DNA from: JBCAWW01 sp039024315
Lineage (GTDB): Bacteria; Bacteroidota; Bacteroidia; J057
Direction of reading: 5' to 3'
NCBI GenBank assembly: GCA_039024315.1
Contig: JBCCQN010000001.1
Coordinates: 124,001 to 188,000, forward strand
Length of the DNA: 64,000 bases
Shown: positions 7,707 through 15,851 of the stretch, piece after piece
Position numbering within the stretch: the first letter of the stretch is position 1
How the letters are laid out: each line of letters starts with the position of its first letter
The notes under the pieces: generated by a model
The model's database searches: none
The model's input: only the letters and a program-made list of their open reading frames with translations
What the model was told of the DNA's origin: nothing
Program-made: the position numbers and the translations under genes

Positions 7707-9824
7707 TTACTCCAACACAATTTTTTCTATCTGTTGCTCATTTATGCGCAGATAATACACTCCGGGACTGAGAGGCGGGAGTTGCCATTGCTGCTGGGCA
7801 GAACGCTGAAACTCCTGCCTGGCTACCACTTGACCTAGCGGATTTAGTAAACTCAGCCTTAACGCCATGGGCTCGCTCAACGCTAAATTGAGTAGGCGTT
7901 CCTCGGAGAGGGGATTAGGATAAATCCGCAACTGGATAGGATCGATGGTCCCTGCCAAGGAGGTGAGAAGGCTCGTATTACTCGCTGAAAATGTCGGCAG
8001 CATATAGCCAAAAGGTCCCGTACCATTGGGGGAGCGGCCAAAGGTCGTGTCGGCGCCTAATGGCCAATAAGCCACCATATCGATGGCATTGCCGTCTGCA
8101 TAACCCAAATAGACCTCTTCGCCATTGTTGGAAAGGCCAAAGTTGGCATGCAGTCCACTTTGATTGTTGTCTTGATCAGCCCAAATAATCAAATAACTGT
8201 TGGCTTCAATGATGGTATCTGGGAAGGGCCACTTGGCAGGATCGCTAGTGTCATCTGACAAAAATACTTTGGATAGGCTGATTGGATTGTTGGTAGTATT
8301 GTAAAGCTCAATCCAATCATCAAACTCGAGGTCTTGATCGGTGATGGTGATGGTATTGTCAGCCATCAATTCGTTGATGACGATCTGACCGGCTTGAATG
8401 GTGTCAATATTGATGAAGCCAGAATTTTGGGCTGCAAAAGTCGGCTGCATCAAGCCAAAAGGTCCAGTACCGTTGGGAAATCGGCCACTAGTAGTATCAC
8501 CTATTTGCGGCCCAAAGCTATACTGATCAATACTGCTCCCATCACTATAGCCTAAGAAAATAGACTCTCCAAAGGTGCTTGAGAGATTGAAATTGGCATG
8601 TAGGCCTGCCTGTGCTCCATCATTATCTGCCCAAACGATTAGATAATCGTTTGCCGCTATGGTAGTGTCGGGAAAGGGCCATTTGCTCAAATCTCCGGCA
8701 TCGTCGGTCAAAAATACGCCCGATAAAGAGAGCGGCATGTTGGTGTTATTGTAGAGTTCGATCCAGTCGTCAAACTCACCGTCTTGATCTGCTTGGATGG
8801 TCAGGTTTAGCGCGCTTACCTCATTTATTACCAATTCTCCTTGGTCAATGGTATCGATAGGCGCAAAACTACTATTGGCAGCTGCAAAAGTGGGAGGCAT
8901 AAATTGAAAGCTACCCGTACCATTGGGAAATCTACCTGTACTAATATCGGTCTGCTGGCTTTGAAAGCTAATGGAATCAATAAGGGTCCCGTCTGCATAA
9001 CCCAACCACAATACATCACCATTGGCTCCTAAGCCAAAAAAGGCGTGCAATCCTGCTTGCATGCTATCATTGTCCGCCCATATGATCAGGTAATCATTGG
9101 CCGCAATAACAGTATCCGGGAAGGGCCATTTTGTGGGATCGTTGAGATTGTCTGTCAAAAAGAGAAACTCTGTGCTAATTTCTGCGCCAGTATTGTTATA
9201 CAACTCGATCCAATCATCGAATTCACCATCTTGATCTGCTTGGGTGCTCATATTATCAGCCATAAACTCGTTGATGACGAGTTCCCCGCTTTGGATCGTA
9301 TCAAGGATCAAGAAAGGGTTATTGTTGGCTTGAAAGCTAGCATTCATCGGCCCAAAGTCGCCGGTACCATTGGGAAATCTACCGTAGGCAATATCAGTAC
9401 CTTGGGAGCCAAAAGTGAGCGAATCGACGGTGAAACCATTATTGTAGCCCACCCATAAGCGTTCTCCTGAGGCTGAAAGTTTAAAAAACGCGTGTAAACC
9501 ACTCTGGAAGGTATCATTGTCCGCCCAGACGATGAGGTAGTCATCGGGGGCAAGAATGGTATCTGGAAAGGGCCATTTGGCTGGATTAGAAAAATCGTCG
9601 GTCATAAATAGTCCGTTCAGGTTGAGAGGCCCATTGGTATTATTGTAAATCTCCACCCAATCTTCGAATTCTCCATCCTGATCAGGCATGGTATTGTCGT
9701 TGTCGGCCATAAATTCGTTGATGACCAACTGACCAGGAGTGATTTGTCCCCAAGCAGGAGAACAAAAAATAAAGGCGATTAAAGAGTACCCAAAAAAGAC
9801 AAAGTGGAGTTTAGCTAGCTTCAT
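7707..9824 (-). CDS. T9SS-secreted protein with four lamin-tail domains
   Basis: 705 residues. The signal peptide ends in SPAWGQ (about residue 26). Four tandem lamin-tail (LTD) domains of about 150 residues begin near residues 28, 178, 325 and 478. Each starts with a G-x-(L/I)VINE motif, then D(L/G)EFDDWIELYNxT, a KWPFPDT strand, a YLIVWADND strand and a GRFPNGTG turn. A type A T9SS sorting domain (IYPNP...GVYYLRI) ends the protein. Bacterial LTDs are non-catalytic beta-sandwiches thought to bind ligands or nucleic acids, often next to nucleases or CotH; here no enzyme domain is present. It is likely a surface-displayed structural or binding protein. Confidence 0.85.
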   Translation of the reverse strand: MKLAKLHFVFFGYSLIAFIFCSPAWGQITPGQLVINEFMADNDNTMPDQDGEFEDWVEIYNNTNGPLNLNGLFMTDDFSNPAKWPFPDTILAPDDYLIVWADNDTFQSGLHAFFKLSASGERLWVGYNNGFTVDSLTFGSQGTDIAYGRFPNGTGDFGPMNASFQANNNPFLILDTIQSGELVINEFMADNMSTQADQDGEFDDWIELYNNTGAEISTEFLFLTDNLNDPTKWPFPDTVIAANDYLIIWADNDSMQAGLHAFFGLGANGDVLWLGYADGTLIDSISFQSQQTDISTGRFPNGTGSFQFMPPTFAAANSSFAPIDTIDQGELVINEVSALNLTIQADQDGEFDDWIELYNNTNMPLSLSGVFLTDDAGDLSKWPFPDTTIAANDYLIVWADNDGAQAGLHANFNLSSTFGESIFLGYSDGSSIDQYSFGPQIGDTTSGRFPNGTGPFGLMQPTFAAQNSGFINIDTIQAGQIVINELMADNTITITDQDLEFDDWIELYNTTNNPISLSKVFLSDDTSDPAKWPFPDTIIEANSYLIIWADQDNNQSGLHANFGLSNNGEEVYLGYADGNAIDMVAYWPLGADTTFGRSPNGTGPFGYMLPTFSASNTSLLTSLAGTIDPIQLRIYPNPLSEERLLNLALSEPMALRLSLLNPLGQVVARQEFQRSAQQQWQLPPLSPGVYYLRINEQQIEKIVLE
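7792..7806 (-). repeat. GCGTTC hairpin element in CDS
   Basis: TGC-TGG-GCA then GAACGC, inside the sorting domain of the lamin-tail protein, where it is read as RSAQQ. Confidence 0.65.
7896..7910 (+). repeat. GCGTTC hairpin element in CDS
   Basis: GCGTTC then CTC-GGA-GAG plus outer C-G pair; read on the minus strand as SEER in the sorting domain. Confidence 0.65.
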
Positions 9825-9885
9825 TAGTATTAGGAATTAAGTATTTAGACCTAGAAAAAAAGGCTATGTGGTTCTTCAAGATCTT

Positions 9886-9922
9886 TTTTCTCTGTACTGA
9901 CTACTTTCTACTCAGTACTTAA
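9886..9922 (+). repeat. AGTACT-type dispersed intergenic repeat, copy 2
   Basis: TCTCTGTACTGACTACTTTC followed by TACTCAGTACTTAAT, upstream of the lamin-tail gene. It matches the reverse complement of copy 1 closely. Confidence 0.6.
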
Positions 9923-9975
9923 TAAGGGAAATAAAGATAGTGAATTACCCAATGGGCTCTCAAAATTGAGCACGT

Positions 9976-10014
9976 AAAAAAAGCGATTTGCGCTGGGGTG
10001 GCAAACCGCTTTTT
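9976..10014 (-). terminator. Rho-independent terminator of exbBD
   Basis: AAAAAGCG-A-TTTGC (9977-9990) pairs with GCAAA-C-CGCTTTTT (10001-10014) with a single A-C mismatch. Read on the minus strand it sits 22 bases beyond the exbD stop and ends in a T-run. Confidence 0.85.
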
Positions 10015-10036
10015 GATCATTTTCTTCAGGGAGTAT

Positions 10037-10438
10037 CTATCTTTTTTTCGTCAAGATAAATACCTTACCGTCATTTTTGGCGACTACATCCATCACGAAA
10101 ACAGCATCATCCACTACGGCATCTCGATCTAGCCTTAGCGAAATTACATCATTTTCGAGATCATCATCTTGTAGTACTTCTTCAATGAAGGGCACCAAAT
10201 CATCACGAGTATCAAGCAACTGATTGTTCCAAGCATAGGTTTGATCAGCGGTGATGGTGACGTAGTTTTTACCCTCACTTGGTTTGACCGATTCTCCTTG
10301 AGGCAATTCTACTTTGAGGCTAGACTGCTTTACAAAGCTAGCCGTGAGCATGAAGTAGATCAAAAGCAGAAATACGATGTCTGAGATCGAGGCGGAGCTA
10401 AATTCTGCGCTGGTTTTATTTCTTGAGCGGATTGCCAT
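10037..10438 (-). CDS. exbD: ExbD/TolR-family biopolymer transport protein
   Basis: 133 residues from the chosen start MAIRSRNKT; an in-frame ATG 48 bases upstream would add an uncharged leader that reads through a hairpin element, so it is unlikely. One transmembrane helix (about residues 17-38, ISDIVFLLLIYFMLTASF) contains the conserved Asp of the SDIVFLLLIFF motif that carries protons in ExbD. A periplasmic domain follows. With ExbB it forms the proton-driven motor that energises TonB-dependent outer-membrane uptake or the Tol system. The gene lies 69 bases downstream of exbB in the same operon. No second exbD copy, common in Bacteroidota, is seen here. Confidence 0.9.
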   Translation of the reverse strand: MAIRSRNKTSAEFSSASISDIVFLLLIYFMLTASFVKQSSLKVELPQGESVKPSEGKNYVTITADQTYAWNNQLLDTRDDLVPFIEEVLQDDDLENDVISLRLDRDAVVDDAVFVMDVVAKNDGKVFILTKKR

Positions 10439-10447
10439 TATTATTTC

Positions 10448-10462
10448 AGCTTTGCTGAACGC
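10448..10462 (-). repeat. GCGTTC hairpin element between exbB and exbD
   Basis: AGC-TTT-GCT then GAACGC, with an outer C-G pair. Its position 10 bases before the exbD start supports the later start codon. Confidence 0.75.
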
Positions 10463-10507
10463 TTGTATTGTAGTCTGAGACCACAACGCAAACCTTCAAG
10501 GTTCAAA

Positions 10508-11197
10508 CTACTTGGCGGGTTCTTGTAAAAGGTCAATAAAGTCCGTTGCGGTCAATTCGAGTTTGAAGACGACTTTGTTGATCAGGGCCACAAGCGAGTT
10601 ATAAGCGAGATAGGCAATAATACCCACCACTAGGCCAGAGGCAGTGGTAACCATCGCTTCAGAAATACCACCGGCAAGCGCCGCTGCGTCTGCATTTCCA
10701 CCAAGGTCGCGGATTTCATTAAAGGCTTTGATCATACCGAGTACCGTACCAAAAAATCCAATCATTGGTGCAGCACCCGCTACGGTGGCCAAAAGAGAAA
10801 TACGACGCTCTAATCGATATACCTCTAGGTTGGCTACATTTTCGATGGAGCCCTCAATGTCTTTGAGAGAAGCAGAACCTAGGCGGCTAATCCCTTTGTA
10901 GATCATACGAGAGAAGGGATCGTTGACAGATTCACACAAACCTTTCGCAGCTTCAATATTGCCAGCCAGTACGTATTTACGCACTTGACGCATGAATTCT
11001 TCTGAGTCCCCATCAGCTTTTCGGATGTTGAGGTAACGTTCGATGAAAATGAAAATTGCGACCACTAATAAGATCGCCAGTGGGATCATGGCCCAGCCCC
11101 CTTCGATAAGGGAATCAAAAATGGATCTCGGACCGGCAGCGGAGGGATCAACGGCTGTCCCATTGGGGTCCAGTACATCTTGAAGAAGGAAAAGCAT
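10508..11197 (-). CDS. exbB: ExbB/MotA/TolQ proton channel
   Basis: 229 residues with three transmembrane helices (about 37-57, 135-158, 175-205). The family signature FFGTVLGMIKAF and the downstream ALAGGISEAMVTTASGLVVGI stretch line the proton pore of ExbB/TolQ/MotA. It partners with ExbD in an inner-membrane motor. The N-terminal DPNGTAVDPSAAGP stretch is periplasmic. It is transcribed first in the exbB-exbD pair from the promoter candidate at 11248-11276. Confidence 0.92.
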   Translation of the reverse strand: MLFLLQDVLDPNGTAVDPSAAGPRSIFDSLIEGGWAMIPLAILLVVAIFIFIERYLNIRKADGDSEEFMRQVRKYVLAGNIEAAKGLCESVNDPFSRMIYKGISRLGSASLKDIEGSIENVANLEVYRLERRISLLATVAGAAPMIGFFGTVLGMIKAFNEIRDLGGNADAAALAGGISEAMVTTASGLVVGIIAYLAYNSLVALINKVVFKLELTATDFIDLLQEPAK

Positions 11198-11247
11198 AGA
11201 TAGGTTTTTAAGTCTTTTTGTGTGGAATCCTTGAATATTCTACCGTT

Positions 11248-11276
11248 CAAAAGTAAAGAAAATTTTCACAATGCAA
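11248..11276 (-). promoter_or_regulatory. Bacteroidota-type promoter of exbBD
   Basis: On the minus strand a -33 TTG (11276-11274) and a -7 TACTTTTG (11255-11248, fitting TAnnTTTG) are separated by 18 bases, about 50 bases before the exbB start. Confidence 0.6.
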
Positions 11277-11325
11277 AACGTTGGACATATTCGAGCAAAT
11301 TCCCCAAGGATGATGTGAAAAAATA

Positions 11326-11360
11326 GGGGGAATAAAGGCTTTAACGACCTTTACTCCCCC
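11326..11360 (-). terminator. Rho-independent terminator of secDF
   Basis: GGGGGAATAAAGG (11326-11338) pairs with CCTTTACTCCCCC (11348-11360), with one mismatch and a 9-base loop. On the minus strand the stem is followed by TATTTTTTC. Confidence 0.88.
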
Positions 11361-11366
11361 AATATT

Positions 11367-11381
11367 GCGTTCCTCGAAGAG
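11367..11381 (+). repeat. GCGTTC hairpin element
   Basis: GCGTTC then CTC-GAA-GAG with outer C-G pair, wedged between the secDF stop and its terminator. Confidence 0.8.
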
Positions 11382-11385
11382 GAAA

Positions 11386-14300
11386 TTACTTATCTAATTC
11401 TGGCTTCTGACGACGGATCAAATCCAAAGCAATTGGACTGGCTACGAAAATCGAAGAGTAAGTACCTACGATGATACCTAACATAATACCAAAGATAAAT
11501 CCTTTGATACTATCCCCACCGAACAAGAATAGAATCAAGGCGGTCAAGAAAGTAGTCAAAGAGGTAATCAAGGTACGGCTGATGGTCTGGTCAATTGAAA
11601 CGTTGTAAACGTCGCTGATTTTGACAGACTTCATTTCACCGAGGTTCTCACGGATACGGTCAAATACTACCACGGTATCATTGATCGAATAACCCACGAT
11701 GGTCAATAGCGCTGCGATCATTGCTTGGTTGATCTCAACATTGATCGGTAGGTTATCAAACAACTTAAGGATAGAGAAGATACCCAATACAATCGCCACA
11801 TCGTGGAAGATGGCCGCAATCGCACCTAAACTATACTGCCACTTGCGGAAACGCATGAGGATATAGAAGAAGATGATCAAGAGAGAAAAGACTACCGAGA
11901 AGATGGCCGCAGTACGGATATCATTTGCTACGGTAGGACCTACGTCTTGGACTTCGTCTACTCTTACATTCGTTCCACTTAAGGTGGCTTCTGCTGTACT
12001 TACTAATGTATCTTGAACCTTTTTGGTGGCATCACGATCATCTTTGAGATAGTTGGTGGTGATCATCAATTGGTTGTTGTTACTTACGGTTTTTACAACA
12101 GGCTCATTGTTTTCAAAACTGTTGAGTAAAGCACCACGTAGATCTTCAATTTCAGAATTTTGGAGTGGGTATGGATTTTCTTCTTGTAGGAAGGAGATTT
12201 TGTACATACGACCCCCTTCAAAGTCAACTCCATACTTGAAGCCAATAGTTCCAATAGAAAGTAGTGCTGCCACTACAACCGCGCCTGAGACCATGTAGAA
12301 GGTCTTGCGACGCGCTACCATGTTGATCTTAAGCTTGTCAAATAGACCTGTACTCCAGCTAAAGCCAAAGTTCATAGACTCACCGCCACGGTTTGCATAG
12401 TAATCAAGGATCAAACGAGTGATGATCAAGGCAGAGATCAAAGAAGTGATGATACCGATCATCAAAGAAACGGCAAAACCACGAATTGGACCTACACCGA
12501 AGGAGTAGAGTACAACACCTGTCAAGAAGGTAGTGATGTTTGCATCCATTACTGAAGAGAATGCATTGGCAAAACCAGCCTTGATACTTGCTTTGAGGGT
12601 TTTACCCTTAGCCTGTTCCTCACGAATACGCTCGAAGATCAGTACGTTGGCATCTACCGCCATCCCTACTGTCAATACTACCGCCGCGATACCAGGCAGC
12701 GTCAATACAATGGTAAAGGCTGCCGAACAACCTAGGATAAAGACCAAGTTGGCAAGAAGGGCTAGGTCAGCCACGATACCCGCTTTGGCATAGTATAAAG
12801 CCATAAAGATGAGGGTAACGATAAAGGCGGCTAAGAATGAATTCAAACCTCTAGAGATATTTTCTTCTCCTAGGGTAGGACCTACCGTTTCTTCACCGGC
12901 AATTCTTGGAGGAGCGGGAAGTTTACCTGCTTTCAAAACGTTGGCAAGGTCTTCCGCTTCTTCAATGGTGAAATCACCTTGAATCTGAGTGTTACCGTCA
13001 TTGATCGGACCGTTGACACGCGGTACAGAGTAAGCGAAACCGTCCAGTAGGATGGCTACATATTTACCAACATTGGCAGTAGTTATTTTGCCCCATTCTT
13101 CAGCACCCGCAGTATTCATCGAAAGACTTACTACTGATTGGTTAGCGTTTTGAGGATCGAAATCCTGACGAGCTTGGACGACCACATCACCTTCCAAGGC
13201 AGGCGTGCCTTCTTCATTGGTGCGGATAGCGTACAGATTGTAATATACTCCTCCATTGTCCGCAATGATAGGCTGGAAGCTCCAAGAGAACATCATATCC
13301 ACAGGGATGATATCTTGGATGTCTTCACGCTCGAAATATGCGTTGATCGCTGCCGTATCGCCAACAGCCGCCTGACCAATTACAGGGTTAAACTCATCGA
13401 CACGTTGCTGAGTAGGGATAAGGTTTAGACGTCCCAAGAGTGGATGCTCGCGACGAAATTGAGCAATTTCCTCCTCAGTTGGTCCGTCTAAAGAGGTGTC
13501 GTCTTCATCTTCACCTAGGGCAGAAGAGGTACTTAAGCTGGTATCATCAGCGGTAGTATCATCTGCGATCGCCATGTTATTGGTATCTCCTTCTGTTAGG
13601 GTTTCTTCAGCAGGAGCATCTTCATTTGCAATGGTAGTGTCAGTAGCAGTAGTATCAAGTACCCCTGCTTCACGAGCCAAGTATGTATCAATCTCGCCTA
13701 GTACTGGATAGGCATCAACCCAAGACTGAGTAGTCCAGAACTCAAGTTTTGCAGTATTGCGAAGAAGCTCACGCACACGGTCAGGGTCCTTGACACCTGG
13801 CAGTTCTAGGAGAATACGACCTGTGCTAGGTTGCTTCTGTAGGTTGGGAGAAACAACGCCAAATTGGTCAATACGCTTACGGATAACGTCAAAAGTACGA
13901 TCGATCGCTGAGTTTGCTTCCTCTTCAAGGATCGTCTGTACTTCTTCGTTAGGAGTGCCAATACTAATCCCCCTTTCTGGGTCAGCAAAGATGGCACCTA
14001 ACTTTTTCTCTGGGGCAATTTCCGAAAAGCACTGTACGAAAAGAGGTACATATGCTTGGGCCTGCTCCCCAGAACGTTCAGTCGCACATTTGATAGCTGC
14101 ATCGAAGTCTTCGTCCTCAGAGTCGCCAGCCAACTTGCGCATTACGCCTTCAATTCCTACTTCTAGGGTTACGAACATACCGCCTTGGAGGTCAAGACCT
14201 AGCGTGAAGGAACGTTCAGTAGCCGCTTTGTAGGAAGACTGAAAGTCACTGTCATTTAAGAGACTCTGATAATCATCAATAGCGAGGGAGTCATCAGCTG

Positions 14301-14466
14301 TTAAAGCTTGTTTATCTTTAATCTTTAGCTGTGCAGCCTGATATGGTTTTAATTTAGCACTGCGTTCTGAGTCTAGGTTAAATTGCCTGAACGTATAAAA
14401 GAGGTTATACGAACAGATACCTACGAAGACAATCAACAACGCAATGATGGTGTTTTTATTACGCAT
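11386..14466 (-). CDS. secDF: Protein translocase subunit SecDF (fusion)
   Basis: 1026 residues. The SecD half spans about 1-650 and the SecF half about 660-1026, fused in one chain as is usual in Bacteroidota. SecD shows the first TM (about 7-25), the P1 domain motif TLGLDLQGGMFVTLEV and the RND helices AVDANVLIFERIREE; SecF shows FKYGVDFEGGRMY, GYSINDTVVVFDRIREN and C-terminal TMs. It uses the proton gradient to pull exported chains through SecYEG from the periplasmic side. An unusual acidic, Thr/Asp-rich low-complexity insert lies in P1 at about 272-336. No hairpin elements occur in its 3 kb. It is single-gene transcribed, with its own terminator. Confidence 0.95.
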   Translation of the reverse strand: MRNKNTIIALLIVFVGICSYNLFYTFRQFNLDSERSAKLKPYQAAQLKIKDKQALTADDSLAIDDYQSLLNDSDFQSSYKAATERSFTLGLDLQGGMFVTLEVGIEGVMRKLAGDSEDEDFDAAIKCATERSGEQAQAYVPLFVQCFSEIAPEKKLGAIFADPERGISIGTPNEEVQTILEEEANSAIDRTFDVIRKRIDQFGVVSPNLQKQPSTGRILLELPGVKDPDRVRELLRNTAKLEFWTTQSWVDAYPVLGEIDTYLAREAGVLDTTATDTTIANEDAPAEETLTEGDTNNMAIADDTTADDTSLSTSSALGEDEDDTSLDGPTEEEIAQFRREHPLLGRLNLIPTQQRVDEFNPVIGQAAVGDTAAINAYFEREDIQDIIPVDMMFSWSFQPIIADNGGVYYNLYAIRTNEEGTPALEGDVVVQARQDFDPQNANQSVVSLSMNTAGAEEWGKITTANVGKYVAILLDGFAYSVPRVNGPINDGNTQIQGDFTIEEAEDLANVLKAGKLPAPPRIAGEETVGPTLGEENISRGLNSFLAAFIVTLIFMALYYAKAGIVADLALLANLVFILGCSAAFTIVLTLPGIAAVVLTVGMAVDANVLIFERIREEQAKGKTLKASIKAGFANAFSSVMDANITTFLTGVVLYSFGVGPIRGFAVSLMIGIITSLISALIITRLILDYYANRGGESMNFGFSWSTGLFDKLKINMVARRKTFYMVSGAVVVAALLSIGTIGFKYGVDFEGGRMYKISFLQEENPYPLQNSEIEDLRGALLNSFENNEPVVKTVSNNNQLMITTNYLKDDRDATKKVQDTLVSTAEATLSGTNVRVDEVQDVGPTVANDIRTAAIFSVVFSLLIIFFYILMRFRKWQYSLGAIAAIFHDVAIVLGIFSILKLFDNLPINVEINQAMIAALLTIVGYSINDTVVVFDRIRENLGEMKSVKISDVYNVSIDQTISRTLITSLTTFLTALILFLFGGDSIKGFIFGIMLGIIVGTYSSIFVASPIALDLIRRQKPELDK

Positions 14467-14558
14467 TATTGCTTAAAATCAATTGAAAATAAATAATAGT
14501 ATGTTGCTACATCTGGAAAGATGCAGGCTTGGTGGTATGAATGAAAGGCAAAAAGGAT

Positions 14559-14909
14559 TTAAGGTGCACGAATGGGGATGCACCGATAGGCAAAGTATCT
14601 ATAGGGAGAAATGACTACCTGGCTACTTTGATATCCAGTCGTTAGGCGAAGCCTAAAGCTAAGAAGAGAGGCAAATCCCAAAAAGAAACCTAAAAAAGGA
14701 ATCGCGGTGCGCACGATAGAGCGTCCTACGCTAGCAAAATAATTGGGGATCGTTGTGCTGAGAGCCTGTGAGTTACGAGACTCTACTTCTTCGATAACTT
14801 TGAAGTAATGAAAGTAAAAGCTACGCTTATTGATCTTCCATAAGCTAAGCATAGAAGCCGAAGCAACTAGCAACAAAAGGATGTGATATGGGCGTAAACT
14901 GGCCTTCAT
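14559..14909 (-). CDS. Small membrane protein of unknown function
   Basis: 116 residues from the chosen start MKASLRPYH (a start 12 bases upstream is possible but would overlap a candidate -7 box). Two hydrophobic segments are visible, about residues 8-24 and 65-85, separated by a polar stretch rich in Ser/Asn. No family was recognised. It lies 92 bases upstream of secDF on the same strand and could be cotranscribed. It contains a degenerate hairpin element (TCGTTA-GGC-GAA-GCC at 14639-14653). Coding status is supported by position and hydrophobicity only. Confidence 0.5.
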   Translation of the reverse strand: MKASLRPYHILLLLVASASMLSLWKINKRSFYFHYFKVIEEVESRNSQALSTTIPNYFASVGRSIVRTAIPFLGFFLGFASLLSFRLRLTTGYQSSQVVISPYRYFAYRCIPIRAP

Positions 14910-14918
14910 AAGATGGCG

Positions 14919-14949
14919 CAAATATAATCAATGCTACGCCTTTGCCCAA
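14919..14949 (-). promoter_or_regulatory. Possible promoter for the small membrane protein
   Basis: Minus-strand -7 box TATATTTG (14926-14919) with TTG 20 bases upstream (14949-14947). The spacing is at the long end, and the transcription start would fall almost at the start codon. Confidence 0.3.
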
Positions 14950-14990
14950 AAGCCGCTTGCTATTTTTCTAATCAGAGGGGGATAAAGTAC

Positions 14991-14998
14991 TATATTTG
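14991..14998 (+). promoter_or_regulatory. Possible -7 promoter box for the K+ channel gene
   Basis: TATATTTG fits TAnnTTTG exactly, 17 bases before the start codon. No good -33 TTG is found at 17-20 bases upstream, so support is partial. Confidence 0.35.
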
Positions 14999-15015
14999 TA
15001 TCTCAAAGCAACTAT

Positions 15016-15843
15016 ATGTCAAGGGCAAAGGAAATTCGGGATCGGGTTCATGAGATCATATTTGAGGCAGATACCCCTGCAGGCAAAGCTTTCGACGTAG
15101 GTCTCCTCATTGCAATTGTAAGCAGTGTAATGGTGGTGATGTTGGAAAGCGTCAAGGAAATTAGGGAACAATTTGCCTCCGAGCTGCAGTGGGCGGAATG
15201 GATTTTTACGGCTCTTTTTACGGTGGAGTATCTACTGCGGATTTACAGCGTACAAAAGCCTCATAAGTATATTTTTTCTTTTTATGGCATTGTGGACCTT
15301 TTGGCGATTTTGCCTTCCTTCCTACAGCCCTTTGTCGCTGGCAGTCGCTATTTGGTGACCATCCGTACCCTAAGACTCCTACGGATATTCAGGGTATTGA
15401 AATTGGCAAATTATGTCGTGCAAGGGCAGGTCATATCAAGAGCCCTGAGAGCCAGTCGAGCCAAGATTACGGTCTTTCTTATAGCCGTGATGACCTTAGT
15501 TGTCATTGTGGGTTCTATCATGTATGTGATTGAAGGCGGAGAGGAAAGTCAAGGAGGTTTTACAAGTATACCTCGTAGTATTTACTGGGCGATAGTGACG
15601 GTGACTACGGTAGGCTACGGAGATATCGCTCCCGTTTCGGATTTAGGACAAGCTTTATCAGCGGTTTTGATGATAATGGGCTATGGCATTATTGCCGTTC
15701 CCACTGGGATAGTATCGGTTGAGTTGACGCAAGCCCAAAAAGAGCTGGAGGCGGGATTAAATACTATTTCCTGCCCAGTGTGTAGCCGTGAGGGACACGA
15801 CAATGATGCTACCTTTTGTAAATATTGTGGGGGTGAGCTCTAA
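15016..15843 (+). CDS. Voltage-gated potassium channel with C-terminal zinc ribbon
   Basis: 275 residues with six transmembrane segments. S4 carries regularly spaced Arg (TIRTLRLLRIFRVLK, about residues 115-130), and the pore loop holds the K+ selectivity filter TVTTVGYGD (about 195-203). After S6 a short cytoplasmic helix leads to a C-terminal zinc ribbon with two Cys pairs (CPVC...CKYC, about 254-272). It belongs to the Kv/KvAP-like ion transporter family and would conduct K+ in response to membrane potential. The zinc ribbon probably acts in tetramer assembly or gating. It stands alone, convergent with the sensor kinase gene, whose stop is 8 bases away. Confidence 0.9.
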   Translation: MSRAKEIRDRVHEIIFEADTPAGKAFDVGLLIAIVSSVMVVMLESVKEIREQFASELQWAEWIFTALFTVEYLLRIYSVQKPHKYIFSFYGIVDLLAILPSFLQPFVAGSRYLVTIRTLRLLRIFRVLKLANYVVQGQVISRALRASRAKITVFLIAVMTLVVIVGSIMYVIEGGEESQGGFTSIPRSIYWAIVTVTTVGYGDIAPVSDLGQALSAVLMIMGYGIIAVPTGIVSVELTQAQKELEAGLNTISCPVCSREGHDNDATFCKYCGGEL

Positions 15844-15851
15844 GTAGGCAC

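Noticed and set aside
7707..9824. Regular repeats suggestive of a CRISPR or satellite array
   Set aside because: They are four copies of a protein domain about 450 bases long in one open frame, without spacers.
13757..14233. 158-codon plus-strand ORF antisense to secDF
   Set aside because: It mirrors the codon pattern of secDF, lacks any recognisable domain and is Ser/Arg-rich in the manner of antisense frames.
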